Positions 53,255-60,529 of a stretch of DNA of 60,529 nt are shown one piece after another. This stretch comes from Fibrobacter succinogenes. Lineage in GTDB: Bacteria; Fibrobacterota; Fibrobacteria; Fibrobacterales; Fibrobacteraceae. The translations under genes and the position numbers were made by a program. Below the pieces are notes generated by a model that was given only the letters and a program-made list of their open reading frames with translations, made no database searches and was not told the DNA's origin. The stretch spans positions 1-60,529 of the forward strand of contig CACXMH010000022.1 in assembly GCA_902768715.1 (NCBI GenBank), in the 5' to 3' direction. Position 1 is the stretch's first letter; every line of letters starts with the position of its first letter.

Positions 53255-53269
53255 CCGGCCAAACTGCTT

Positions 53270-54313
53270 TTATTTCAGCAGCAACGTATCCACAAAGATT
53301 GACGGAACTACCGCAATAACAGAGTCCATATAGTCTTCTGGACTAAACGGGAAAGCGTTATTGCGGCAACAATCCCTTCCAGTGGAATCTTCCACTGTTT
53401 TTTTACGGTCTGCAATATAGGGGACCCTCACACCATCATAAGCAAAGTCTCCCATGTGGGTATACCTGTTCGGATCCACCAGAAAAATCTTGTTCCCTAT
53501 TTCCTGACAATACATCTTGGAAGTTTTATCTTCCTGAACACCATCATCGTAAGTCTTATCATCAAAGACCGTTTGATCCCTTGTCACCAAACTTAACATG
53601 GAATCGTCCAACGGTACAATAACGGAACCACTTCCATCAAAGAAGAGTTCGTTGAACATCTCCTCTTTCAACCAATCACAAAAACGAGCATCCAGCACAT
53701 GCATTTCTACAGGCCTTTGCGCTTCCAAAAGAAGCTTTCCCTCCACTTTTTCCACAACTTTCCATGCCATTGGAGCAAGATGGCCATCCGAGTCCCATTT
53801 ACGCAACCCCAAGTTCAAAAAATCGCCCCTAGTCAAGCCATGCCTATTCTTAGAGCGCGCCTGCACCATCAATTCCCGACTGTCCTTATAATCAAATTCG
53901 CTCAAGACCATAAAGAAGCGGGACGCAAAGATATAGTTCTCGGAATCCATCGCTTCTTTAGCCGCCTGGTATATTTTTTCTTCTATGTCCTCTGGAGTGC
54001 CAAGCATCAATACAGCCAGCTTGTGTCCCATCGCCTGGAAAAAACTATCGAAGGGAAGCAAATGAGCCGTGATGACGTCGCCCCGGTGTACTACACCTGG
54101 GTACTTGTGCAACTCCCGAATAAAAAGAAGTTCCCCATTGTAATGCGTCCTTGTTGTCGGGGATTTTAAATACTCACTGATTTTTTTGCAATTGTCCCGA
54201 TAGTTCGAGAATCCTCGGTCAAAAATAGACACCCAGCCGATTATCCATAACAGCAACAAAAGGACAAAGGGCGCGGAGAGGCACCCGATTGCAATTTTTC
54301 CACCTGTTCTCAT
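53270..54313 (-). CDS. Membrane-anchored protein with DUF6273-like domain
   Basis: 347 residues. One N-terminal membrane helix (APFVLLLLLWIIGWVSIF), then a helical part with FDYKDSRELMV, which resembles the sel1/TPR-like sequence common before DUF6273. The C-terminal region GLRKWDSDGHLAPMAWKVVE with EGKLLLEAQRPVE, the FCDWLKEEMFNELFF segment and GNKIFLVDPNRY matches the family pattern. Function unknown. It is convergent with the zinc-ribbon gene. Confidence 0.65.
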   Translation of the reverse strand: MRTGGKIAIGCLSAPFVLLLLLWIIGWVSIFDRGFSNYRDNCKKISEYLKSPTTRTHYNGELLFIRELHKYPGVVHRGDVITAHLLPFDSFFQAMGHKLAVLMLGTPEDIEEKIYQAAKEAMDSENYIFASRFFMVLSEFDYKDSRELMVQARSKNRHGLTRGDFLNLGLRKWDSDGHLAPMAWKVVEKVEGKLLLEAQRPVEMHVLDARFCDWLKEEMFNELFFDGSGSVIVPLDDSMLSLVTRDQTVFDDKTYDDGVQEDKTSKMYCQEIGNKIFLVDPNRYTHMGDFAYDGVRVPYIADRKKTVEDSTGRDCCRNNAFPFSPEDYMDSVIAVVPSIFVDTLLLK

Positions 54314-54468
54314 TTTGACGCTCCCTCTTCAAGGTTCCCCTATAGTGAATATACTTCCATTTTGGCACGGTTATTGCGTCTACCATGTCGAAAACAGGGT
54401 TAGACTGTCATTTTGTTTCATTTTGAAACGTTTTGGCAGCCTAAACCGCTCGAAAATTAAACATCAAG

Positions 54469-54497
54469 GAGATTCCCGGTCAAGCCGGGAATGACAA
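54469..54497. repeat. REP-like palindrome upstream of htpG
   Basis: GGAGATTCCCGG and CCGGGAATGAC pair around TCAAG. It ends 11 bases before the htpG start codon, so it is in the leader. Confidence 0.8.
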
Positions 54498-54508
54498 AGG
54501 ACAGAAAA

Positions 54509-55453
54509 ATGGCAACAGAAAAGATGGAGTTCCAGACCGAAGTTCGCGACATGCTGAACTTGATGATCAATTCCCTTTACAGCAACAAGGAAATCTTCCT
54601 CCGCGAGCTCGTTTCCAACGCGGCGGACGCACTGGACAAGCGTCGTTTCCTTTCGCTTTCGAACGCCGACCTTCTGCCGCAGGGCACGCAGCTCCGCATC
54701 GACATCTCGGTGAACAAGGAAGGCAAGCGCATCGTTGTCGAGGACAACGGTATCGGCATGAACAAGGAAGACTTAATCAACTGTCTCGGCACCATCGCCC
54801 GTAGCGGCACCAAGAACTTCATCAAGAATCTCAAGGAAGGCGACAAGGGCAGCGTCGATCTCATCGGCCAGTTCGGCGTGGGTTTCTACTCCGTGTTCAT
54901 GGTCGCCAAAAAGGTCGAAGTCCTCACGCTCAAGGCAGGCGAAAAGCAGGGTTACCTGTGGGCCTCCGAAGGCACGGGCGATTTCGAGATTTCCGAAGCC
55001 CCGCGCGACAAGGTCGGTACCAAGATTACCTTGTACCTGAAGGACGACGAAGACGCGGGCGACTTTGCCAGCGATTGGAAGATCAAGGACATCGTCCAGA
55101 AGTACAGCGGCTTTGTGAGTTACGGCATCTACTTCCACCCGGAAGCCACCAAGAACGACAAGGGCGAACTCGAAGAAAAGCCCGAAGAACGCCTGAACGA
55201 AAAGCAGGCCTTGTGGCGCCAGAGCGAAAAGGAAGTCACCGAAGAACAGTACAAGGATTTCTACAACGTCATCAGCCACGAAGCCGACGAACCGGCCGCC
55301 TGGAGCCACAGCCACGCCGAAGGTTCCCAGGAATTCTGGAGCCTCGTACGCTTTGCATGGCCTGAAGCTCTACGTGAAGAAGGTCTTTATCATGGACGAC
55401 TGCAAGGACCTGCTGCCGCCTTGGCTCCGCTTTGTGCGCGGCGTGGTAGATAG
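54509..55453 (+). CDS. htpG: Hsp90 chaperone HtpG, N-terminal part (before break)
   Basis: The GHKL ATPase domain is complete: VSNAADALDKRRF, DNGIGM, IARSGTKNF and GQFGVGFYSVFMVAK. The middle domain is read to GSQEFWSLV, then the frame is lost (RFAWPEALRE). Compared with E. coli HtpG, about 14 residues of the segment YIPSQAP...HK are missing at the break. ATG at 54509 (MATEKMEF) is used; an upstream ATG lies in the REP. Confidence 0.85.
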   Translation: MATEKMEFQTEVRDMLNLMINSLYSNKEIFLRELVSNAADALDKRRFLSLSNADLLPQGTQLRIDISVNKEGKRIVVEDNGIGMNKEDLINCLGTIARSGTKNFIKNLKEGDKGSVDLIGQFGVGFYSVFMVAKKVEVLTLKAGEKQGYLWASEGTGDFEISEAPRDKVGTKITLYLKDDEDAGDFASDWKIKDIVQKYSGFVSYGIYFHPEATKNDKGELEEKPEERLNEKQALWRQSEKEVTEEQYKDFYNVISHEADEPAAWSHSHAEGSQEFWSLVRFAWPEALREEGLYHGRLQGPAAALAPLCARRGR

Positions 55454-56354
55454 CGAAGACTTGCCGCTGAACGTTTCCCGTGAAATCTTGCAGAACAATA
55501 AGATCATCACCAACATCCGTAAGCACGTGATCAAGAAGGTGCTCGACACCTTGCAGAACATGGCCGACAAGGATGCCGCGAAGTACAACGCCTGGTGGCG
55601 CGAACTCGGCATGGTCTTGAAGGAAGGCTTCTACATGAACTGGGAGCATCTTGACGAACTCAAGAAGTTGCTCCGCTTCGAAAGCACCAAGACGGAAGGC
55701 GACGCTCTCGTGGGCCTTGACGAATACGTGAAGCGCATGCCGGAAGGCCAGAAGGAAATTTATTACCTCATCGGCGACAAGAATGCCGTGAAGAGCAATC
55801 CGATGCTTGAAGCCTTCAAGGCGAAGGGCTACGAAGTGCTGCTCATGAGCGACGGCATCGACGAATTCATGATGTCTAGCCTCCAGGAATTCGGCGACAA
55901 GAAGTTCCACGACATCGCCCGCGGCGACGTGGATTTCGAAAAGACCGAAGACGAAAAGAAGGCCGAAGAAGCCAACAAGGGAATCTTCAAGGGCCTCTGC
56001 GAAAACCTGCAGAAGGTCTTGGACGAAGACATCAAGGAAGTCCGCGTGTCTAGCCGTCTGAAGGACAGCCCCTGCTGCCTCGTGACCAGCGAAGATGCAA
56101 TGAGCGCCCAGATGGAACGCATGATGAAGGCCATGGGCCAGAAGAACTTGCCGAAGAGCAAGCGCATTCTGGAAATCAACCCGACGCACCCGATTTGCGA
56201 AATGCTCAAGAAGAAAGCCGAAGCGGGTGATGATCTGGGCGACTGGCCGAAGGCCCTCTACGGTCAGGCTTTGCTTGCCGAAGGAAGCCCGCTGCCGAAC
56301 CCGGCGGAATATGTGTCTGCGATTACTAAACTGCTGACGGCAAGTGTGAAGTGA
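55353..56354 (+). CDS. htpG: Hsp90 chaperone HtpG, C-terminal part (after break)
   Basis: Resumes at HGLKLYVKKVFIMDDC with the middle-domain LPLNVSREILQ and continues through the C-terminal dimerisation domain to 56354. It has no start codon of its own; the TTG at 55353 is an artefact of the break. With the first part it would be about 620 residues. A terminator follows. If the deletion is real, the cell lacks a normal HtpG. Confidence 0.82.
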   Translation: MHGLKLYVKKVFIMDDCKDLLPPWLRFVRGVVDSEDLPLNVSREILQNNKIITNIRKHVIKKVLDTLQNMADKDAAKYNAWWRELGMVLKEGFYMNWEHLDELKKLLRFESTKTEGDALVGLDEYVKRMPEGQKEIYYLIGDKNAVKSNPMLEAFKAKGYEVLLMSDGIDEFMMSSLQEFGDKKFHDIARGDVDFEKTEDEKKAEEANKGIFKGLCENLQKVLDEDIKEVRVSSRLKDSPCCLVTSEDAMSAQMERMMKAMGQKNLPKSKRILEINPTHPICEMLKKKAEAGDDLGDWPKALYGQALLAEGSPLPNPAEYVSAITKLLTASVK

Positions 56355-56383
56355 CACAACGTGCGACCGCACCATTAAAAAGA

Positions 56384-56409
56384 CCGCGATTCAATCGCGG
56401 CCTTTTTTT
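56384..56409 (+). terminator. Terminator of htpG
   Basis: CCGCGAT (56384-56390) pairs with ATCGCGG (56394-56400) around TCA; T residues follow. Confidence 0.88.
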
Positions 56410-56440
56410 CAAATCTTCGCGCCAACTAGAGAAAAGTCAT

Positions 56441-56549
56441 CAAAAAGTCGTATAGACGAGTATAACGAGGCCGCAGACCCCGAAGCCGTACAACTGGTAC
56501 GGCGAGTTGGGTCGAGAACGAAGTTAGACGAAGTCTAGACGACTTTTTG
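56441..56549. other. Long-stem structured element after DUF1846
   Basis: CAAAAAGTCGT (56441-56451) pairs perfectly with ACGACTTTTTG (56539-56549), and after one mismatch TAGAC pairs with GTCTA. Inside, GCCGTAC/GTACGGC (56485-56491, 56497-56503) form a second hairpin. Units like TAGACGA repeat. It ends on the base before the DUF1846 stop and may act as a terminator for that gene or be a repeat. Confidence 0.45.
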
Positions 56550-58034
56550 TTACCCGTGGTACAGGTTGCCGGACTGATAGTTCGGTTCCGTGGTGAGGTT
56601 CACGCCCAAACGGCGGAACACGCCTACATCCACCTGGGAAAGGATCACGCTGGAATGCACTTCGCAGTGGCGGAGTTCCGGTAACTTCTCGAGAGCGATT
56701 TTCGCGTTGTAGTCTGTCAGGGCGCAAACAGAAAGCGCCACCAGGGCCTCGTCCATGTGCAGGCGCGGGTTCCTGTGACCAAGCTGCTTAGTCTTCAGAT
56801 TCTGGATAGGTTCAATCACCATGGGCGAAAGCAGGCGCACTTCGTCGGGAATATGGGCTAGATGTTTCAGCGCATCCAGAAGCATAGCCGAAGAAGCCCC
56901 CAGCAGGGACGACGTCTTCGCCGAGATGATGGCGCCGTCGTTCAGCTGGATAGCAACCGCAGGACCATCGGTCAATTCTGCCTTTTCTACAGCAGCCGCA
57001 ATCACCGGGCGGTCGGCAGTGCTAATCTGCGCCTGCTCCATGATCAGTTCCTGCTTGTAAATCTGGTCCTTGTCCGCATTGCCCTTGCGCACGTCGCAAA
57101 GGGTGTTGTAGTAACGGCGGATAATTTCCTGCTTGGCGGCCTCGCAAACGGCGGCATCGTCAACAATGCAGTTGCCCGCCATGTTCACGCCCATGTCCGT
57201 GGGACTCTTGTAGGGGGACTCGCCCAGAATGCGGGTAAACAGGGCGTTCAGCACCGGGAAGATTTCCACATCGCGGTTGTAATTGATGGTGGTCTTGCCG
57301 TAGGCTTCCAGGTGGAACGGGTCGATCATGTTCACGTCGTTCAGGTCGGCGGTGGCGGCCTCGTAGGCCAGGTTCACCGGGTGCTTCAGCGGGATATTCC
57401 AAATGGGGAACGTCTCGAACTTGGCATAGCCAGCCTTCACTCCACGCTTGTTCTCATGGTAAATCTGGGAAAGGCACACGGCCATCTTTCCACTCCCGGG
57501 ACCGGGAGCCGTCACCACCACCAGTTCGCGAGTGGTTTCTACAAATTCGTTCTTGCCGTAGCCGTCGTCGCTCACCACCAGCGGGATGTTGCTGGGATAA
57601 CCTGCGATAGGATAATGACGGTAAACCTTCAGGCCCAAATCTTCCAGCTTTTTCTGGTAGGCGATGGCGCTGGGCTGTTCTTGCCAGCGGGTCAGCACCA
57701 CAGAGCTCACGTACAGGCCGTAGCCGCGGAAGGCGTCAATCAGGCGGAGCACGTCCTGGTCGTAGGTAATGCCAAGGTCGCCGCGGACCTTGTTCTTCTC
57801 GATGTCGCCCGCGTTGATGGCGATAATGACTTCGGCCTTGTCCTTGATCTTTTCCAGCATGCGGATTTTGCTGTCGGGCGCAAAGCCAGGCAGCACGCGG
57901 GATGCGTGATAGTCGTCGAACAGTTTTCCGCCAAATTCCAGGTAAAGCTTTCCGCCAAACTTTGCAATGCGTTCCGCAATCTTTTCGGACTGGGTCTTCA
58001 GGTACGCTTCGTTATCAAAACCTACTTTGAACAT
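56550..58034 (-). CDS. DUF1846 family protein
   Basis: 494 residues, a standard length. KVGFDNEAYLKTQSEKI, YLEFGGKLFDDYHASRVLPG and VTAPGPGSGKMAVCLSQIYH with its P-loop-like GPGSGK are typical of DUF1846. No reaction is established for the family. Codon use is normal. The ATG at 58034 leads into MFKVGFDNE, the family's usual beginning. Confidence 0.9.
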   Translation of the reverse strand: MFKVGFDNEAYLKTQSEKIAERIAKFGGKLYLEFGGKLFDDYHASRVLPGFAPDSKIRMLEKIKDKAEVIIAINAGDIEKNKVRGDLGITYDQDVLRLIDAFRGYGLYVSSVVLTRWQEQPSAIAYQKKLEDLGLKVYRHYPIAGYPSNIPLVVSDDGYGKNEFVETTRELVVVTAPGPGSGKMAVCLSQIYHENKRGVKAGYAKFETFPIWNIPLKHPVNLAYEAATADLNDVNMIDPFHLEAYGKTTINYNRDVEIFPVLNALFTRILGESPYKSPTDMGVNMAGNCIVDDAAVCEAAKQEIIRRYYNTLCDVRKGNADKDQIYKQELIMEQAQISTADRPVIAAAVEKAELTDGPAVAIQLNDGAIISAKTSSLLGASSAMLLDALKHLAHIPDEVRLLSPMVIEPIQNLKTKQLGHRNPRLHMDEALVALSVCALTDYNAKIALEKLPELRHCEVHSSVILSQVDVGVFRRLGVNLTTEPNYQSGNLYHG

Positions 58035-58105
58035 TCTTGTCCCACTTGCTAAAAATATCGGGACAAAAATAAAAATTTTCGGTGGAATATTAAGCGCCCA
58101 ATTTG

Positions 58106-59707
58106 CTACTTATCCACCACCAAAGTGGCAGAACCATAGGCCTTCACCGGGCGACCATTCTCGTCAAATTCCGTCGTGTAGCGGACATGGAACGGTATCC
58201 TGTTGGGAGTCAAGGGAATAACACCTTCCACACTCTTGGCGCCGTTGTCAATCTGCCTATGCCAATCGCGGTACATGTCCGCATAGTCCGGCGGGAAAAT
58301 GCCTCTTTCAATGGCCGGCTCAGGATAGTTGCGGAGCAGTGGAGGCAAGCCCAAGTCCCGCTGGCAACGGAAACAGGGACGCATCTCCTTAGTAGCCACG
58401 GTATACTCCCAGAAGTAGATGTTGGCCTGCTCGCTGGCGGCCTTGAACCTGCGTTCCGTATCCAGCATTCCCTGGAACACGTTCTTCTCGTTGGTGATGT
58501 TCCGGATCATCACATAGTAAAGCTTACTGACCTTACTTTCGCCGATAAGTTGTATGGAGCTGCGTATACAGATGCGTTCCGTACCGCAACAGCCCGAGGT
58601 GATATTCCGCCAGGTTTCGCACTCCTGCTCTTCACGAGTGGCAGCCGCACGCTCCAGGGCGGCCTTGTAGACCTTCTGGGATTCAGCATCCAGCACATCG
58701 CAGGGGTTCAGGGCGATAATTTCCGTTTCGGACAAGTTCATTCCCAACTCACGGACGTACTTCTGGTTCACCCGCAAGATTTCCATAGAGCACTTTTCGC
58801 CGGTATGGACCTCTACAATGGCGGCCGCCCCCACAAAATTGCTGAAAATCAGGGTTTCCATAGAAATCGGGTTCCAGAACCGGCCTGCATCCACAAACTG
58901 GTCGATATTCATCTGGGGCACAATCATGCCCACCGTAGAGGCCCCCAAAAGCTTCTCGTATTCCTCTACCGGAAGGGGCTTAGAATACAGGTAGCCTTGC
59001 ACATAGTCACAGCCTACGCTCTTCAAGAAGTCGGCCTGCTCCACGGTCTCTACACCCTCTGCAATTACCGGGAGCTTGAGCCACTTGGCCATACGGATCA
59101 CAGAACTCAGGATAGTCCCGCCACGGTCACTACCGATAGCGCCATTGATGAACTGCAAATCCAGCTTCAGAACGTCGAATTCGATATCCTTCAGAACATT
59201 CAACGAAGAATACCCGCTGCCGAAATCATCCATCTCCACCGTATAGCCCAACTTGTGCAGCTTCTTGATGGAATCGACGACCACCTGAGTATCCGTGACG
59301 GCGGCTGTCTCCGTCAGTTCCACGTGGATAAGCCTGGTGGGAATGTCGAACTTCTGCCGTATGGCATCGAGACGCTCAATATATTCCGGGCTCAAGATGT
59401 CGTTACGAGACATATTCACGGAAACTCGTGCCAGGGCGCTATTGGAGTCGATACAGCCCCGGAGGAACTGACAAACATGCTCAAAGACGTACAGGTCCAG
59501 CGTGGGAATCAGGCTCATCTCCTCAAGAGCCGGGATAAAATCCGCCGGCGAGATAAAACCGTACTTCTGAGATTTCCAACGGACAAGGGCCTCGGCGCCA
59601 ATCAGCGCACCCGTCGAATGGTTGTACTGGGGCTGAAAATAGACCTGGAACTCGCCCTTCTCGATGGCGGGTTCAAACGACTCCGAAATCTGCCGAAACG
59701 ATACCAT
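58106..59707 (-). CDS. EAL-domain protein with C-terminal PAS-like region
   Basis: 533 residues, no membrane segment. The EAL domain comes first (about 1-260): GAEALVRW, HVELTET, MDDFGSGYSSL, LKLDLQF, AEGVET and QGYLYSKPL keep the catalytic residues, so a c-di-GMP phosphodiesterase is likely. The C-terminal half (about 270-533) has PAS-like segments but no known signature. No GGDEF domain. It shares an upstream palindrome with the 16.3-kb EAL gene. The start is ATG at 59707; no strong ribosome binding site. Confidence 0.87.
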   Translation of the reverse strand: MVSFRQISESFEPAIEKGEFQVYFQPQYNHSTGALIGAEALVRWKSQKYGFISPADFIPALEEMSLIPTLDLYVFEHVCQFLRGCIDSNSALARVSVNMSRNDILSPEYIERLDAIRQKFDIPTRLIHVELTETAAVTDTQVVVDSIKKLHKLGYTVEMDDFGSGYSSLNVLKDIEFDVLKLDLQFINGAIGSDRGGTILSSVIRMAKWLKLPVIAEGVETVEQADFLKSVGCDYVQGYLYSKPLPVEEYEKLLGASTVGMIVPQMNIDQFVDAGRFWNPISMETLIFSNFVGAAAIVEVHTGEKCSMEILRVNQKYVRELGMNLSETEIIALNPCDVLDAESQKVYKAALERAAATREEQECETWRNITSGCCGTERICIRSSIQLIGESKVSKLYYVMIRNITNEKNVFQGMLDTERRFKAASEQANIYFWEYTVATKEMRPCFRCQRDLGLPPLLRNYPEPAIERGIFPPDYADMYRDWHRQIDNGAKSVEGVIPLTPNRIPFHVRYTTEFDENGRPVKAYGSATLVVDK

Positions 59708-59771
59708 AATTTCCCTTGGTCCCTATCTTAACGAAACATATACTTTTTTTACGCATAAAGGAACACTAGGG

Positions 59772-59790
59772 CTATTCCAAGCTGGAATAG
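59772..59790. promoter_or_regulatory. Palindrome upstream of the second EAL gene
   Basis: CTATTCCA-AGC-TGGAATAG, an 8-bp inverted repeat, lies 65-83 bases upstream of the start codon. It matches 18379-18395. A weaker second copy may follow toward the gene, where the first gene has a tandem copy. Confidence 0.55.
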
Positions 59791-59834
59791 TTGTAACAGT
59801 AAACCACGAAAAAAAGCCCGCCGCTCTAACAACA

Positions 59835-59921
59835 AGGGAAGGCTTCGCCCTCCCTAAGACCTACCCTACACTCAATAAACCGCTTTACGTAGGTCGCAAG
59901 GCTTTGGAGAAGCGGTTTATT
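59835..59921. other. Candidate pseudoknotted structured element
   Basis: GACCTAC (59858-59864) pairs with GTAGGTC (59889-59895); AATAAACCGCTT (59874-59885) pairs with AAGCGGTTTATT (59910-59921). The two helices interleave as an H-type pseudoknot. A further hairpin AGGGA/TCCCT with GGC/GCC lies at 59835-59855. The 330-base gap 59708-60036 also holds the EAL promoter region, the ilvC terminator and a REP palindrome. No coding frame is convincing. Confidence 0.4.
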
Positions 59922-59942
59922 TTCGTGGGCACCTGGCGGTGC

Positions 59943-59978
59943 TAAAAAAAAGCCCATCGGGCATATACCCGACAGGCT
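59943..59978 (-). terminator. Terminator of ilvC
   Basis: AGCCCATCGGG (59951-59961) pairs with CCCGACAGGCT (59968-59978) with one mismatch and one G-T pair. On the minus strand it runs into eight T. Confidence 0.8.
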
Positions 59979-59993
59979 CTTGAAAATGTTCAT

Positions 59994-60020
59994 GGAGATC
60001 CCCGCCTTCGCGGGGATGAC
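59994..60020. repeat. REP-like palindrome between ilvC and its terminator
   Basis: GGAG then ATCCCCGC-CTTC-GCGGGGAT then GAC, the same core as the copies at 15265 and 45877. Confidence 0.9.
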
Positions 60021-60036
60021 GAACCAAAAGGTGCGA

Positions 60037-60529
60037 TTACACAACCTTGGTCATACCACTCATTCTTTCACGCAACCAAGCGCCAACTTCCTCGACAGGA
60101 TGCTGACGGATATTCTTGTTCACCTTGATGAGCTCTTCGTTATCCACAGCGGTGGTCTTGCCTTCGCCGTAGATAGCGCCGATGTCGTCCTTCTTCACCT
60201 CGTTCTTCATGAAGTCGGCGAGCAGAGGCACGCACTTATTGGCGAACAGGTAGCAACCGTATTCGGCGGTGTCGCTGATCACGCGGTTCATTTCGTACAA
60301 CTTCTTACGAGCGATGAGGTTGGCAATGAGCGGAGTCTCGTGGAGAGATTCGTAGTAGGCGCTCATCGGCTTGATACCCACGGAGCACATGGTTTCGAAA
60401 GCGAGTTCCACACCGGCCTTGATCATGGCAGTCATGAGAACGCCGCGGTCGAAGTATTCCTGTTCGGTGATGACCTTGTCGGTAGCTTCGACCTTTTCGA
60501 ATTCGAGCTCGCCCGTTTCGCCACGCCAC
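60037..60529 (-). CDS. ilvC: Ketol-acid reductoisomerase, C-terminal fragment
   Basis: The last 164 residues of IlvC, cut by the window edge. [60 protein letters not shown] and VGAWLRERM match the C-terminal domain of the long, class II (E. coli-type) enzyme. It converts acetolactate or acetohydroxybutyrate to the dihydroxy acids in branched-chain amino acid synthesis. A terminator follows at 59943-59978. Confidence 0.93.
   Translation of the reverse strand, partial: WRGETGELEFEKVEATDKVITEQEYFDRGVLMTAMIKAGVELAFETMCSVGIKPMSAYYESLHETPLIANLIARKKLYEMNRVISDTAEYGCYLFANKCVPLLADFMKNEVKKDDIGAIYGEGKTTAVDNEELIKVNKNIRQHPVEEVGAWLRERMSGMTKVV

Noticed and set aside
59835-59921. c-di-GMP riboswitch (GEMM)
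   Set aside because: The conserved GEMM core (CACGCACAGGGCAAACC) is absent on both strands.
59826-60044. Small open frame on the minus strand
   Set aside because: Covers a terminator and a REP palindrome (it contains FVIPAKAGIS), so it is not a gene.

Overview
The window is typical chromosomal DNA of a Fibrobacter-like bacterium (Fibrobacterota). The clues are a family of small lipoproteins that begin with a lipobox Cys followed by an Asp/Ser-rich stretch, a double-length UvrA, siroheme-type tetrapyrrole genes, a CMP-KDO synthetase (Gram-negative envelope), a large secreted cadherin-repeat protein, and a uvrD promoter site that nearly matches the LexA box reported for F. succinogenes (TGCNCN4GTGCA). 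Genus and species are inference. No phage, IS element, plasmid gene or CRISPR array was seen.

Layout. 1-5.4 kb: end of a secreted protein gene and the fused uvrA. 5.5-5.8 kb: tRNA-Ala(CGC) with promoter and terminator. 5.8-11.4 kb (minus strand): fused siroheme decarboxylase, sugar nucleotidyltransferase, guaB, asparaginase, DUF4416, pth. 11.7-13.7 kb: two lipoproteins. 13.7-16.2 kb: cobA-hemD and cbiX-sirC for siroheme. 16.3-18.7 kb: a GGDEF/EAL protein and a small membrane protein. 18.8-21.1 kb: acyl-CoA synthetase and a lipoprotein. 21.2-25.3 kb: a MoxR-DUF58-transglutaminase operon. 25.3-33.5 kb (minus): radical SAM protein, TrxB-like reductase, PfkB kinase, rhomboid, coaD, rsmD, pilN-like, pilM-like, comEA-like, kdsB, gatC. 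33.8-36.2 kb: broken uvrD/pcrA. 36.3-45.5 kb: giant cadherin-like surface protein (split), an Rpn-type nuclease, a Ser-rich lipoprotein. 45.7 kb: SRP (4.5S-type) RNA. 45.9-54.3 kb: phosphatase, membrane protein, pncC-recA, two lipoproteins, DUF2334 deacetylase, uppP, two membrane proteins. 54.5-60.5 kb: broken htpG, DUF1846, an EAL protein, start-truncated ilvC.

The most unusual signal is a repeat system. Period-7 arrays (units such as TAGGGGT, TAGGATC, TGAGGTA, TGTGAAA) are joined to short hairpins with a TTC loop and to a REP-like palindrome (GTCATCC...GGATGAC type). These modules fill most intergenic gaps, end some genes by supplying the TAG stop, and are inserted in frame, and translated, in surface loops of HemD and in the CbiX-SirC linker. 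A second signal is a palindrome shared by the upstream regions of the two EAL-domain genes at the same distance from the start codon. A third is a LexA-like box shared by uvrD and recA.

Five genes are interrupted: uvrD, htpG, the pilN-like gene, the cadherin protein and one lipoprotein. In uvrD and htpG a short conserved segment is missing at the break. Either the assembly is imperfect or these genes are decaying. Raw reads would settle it.
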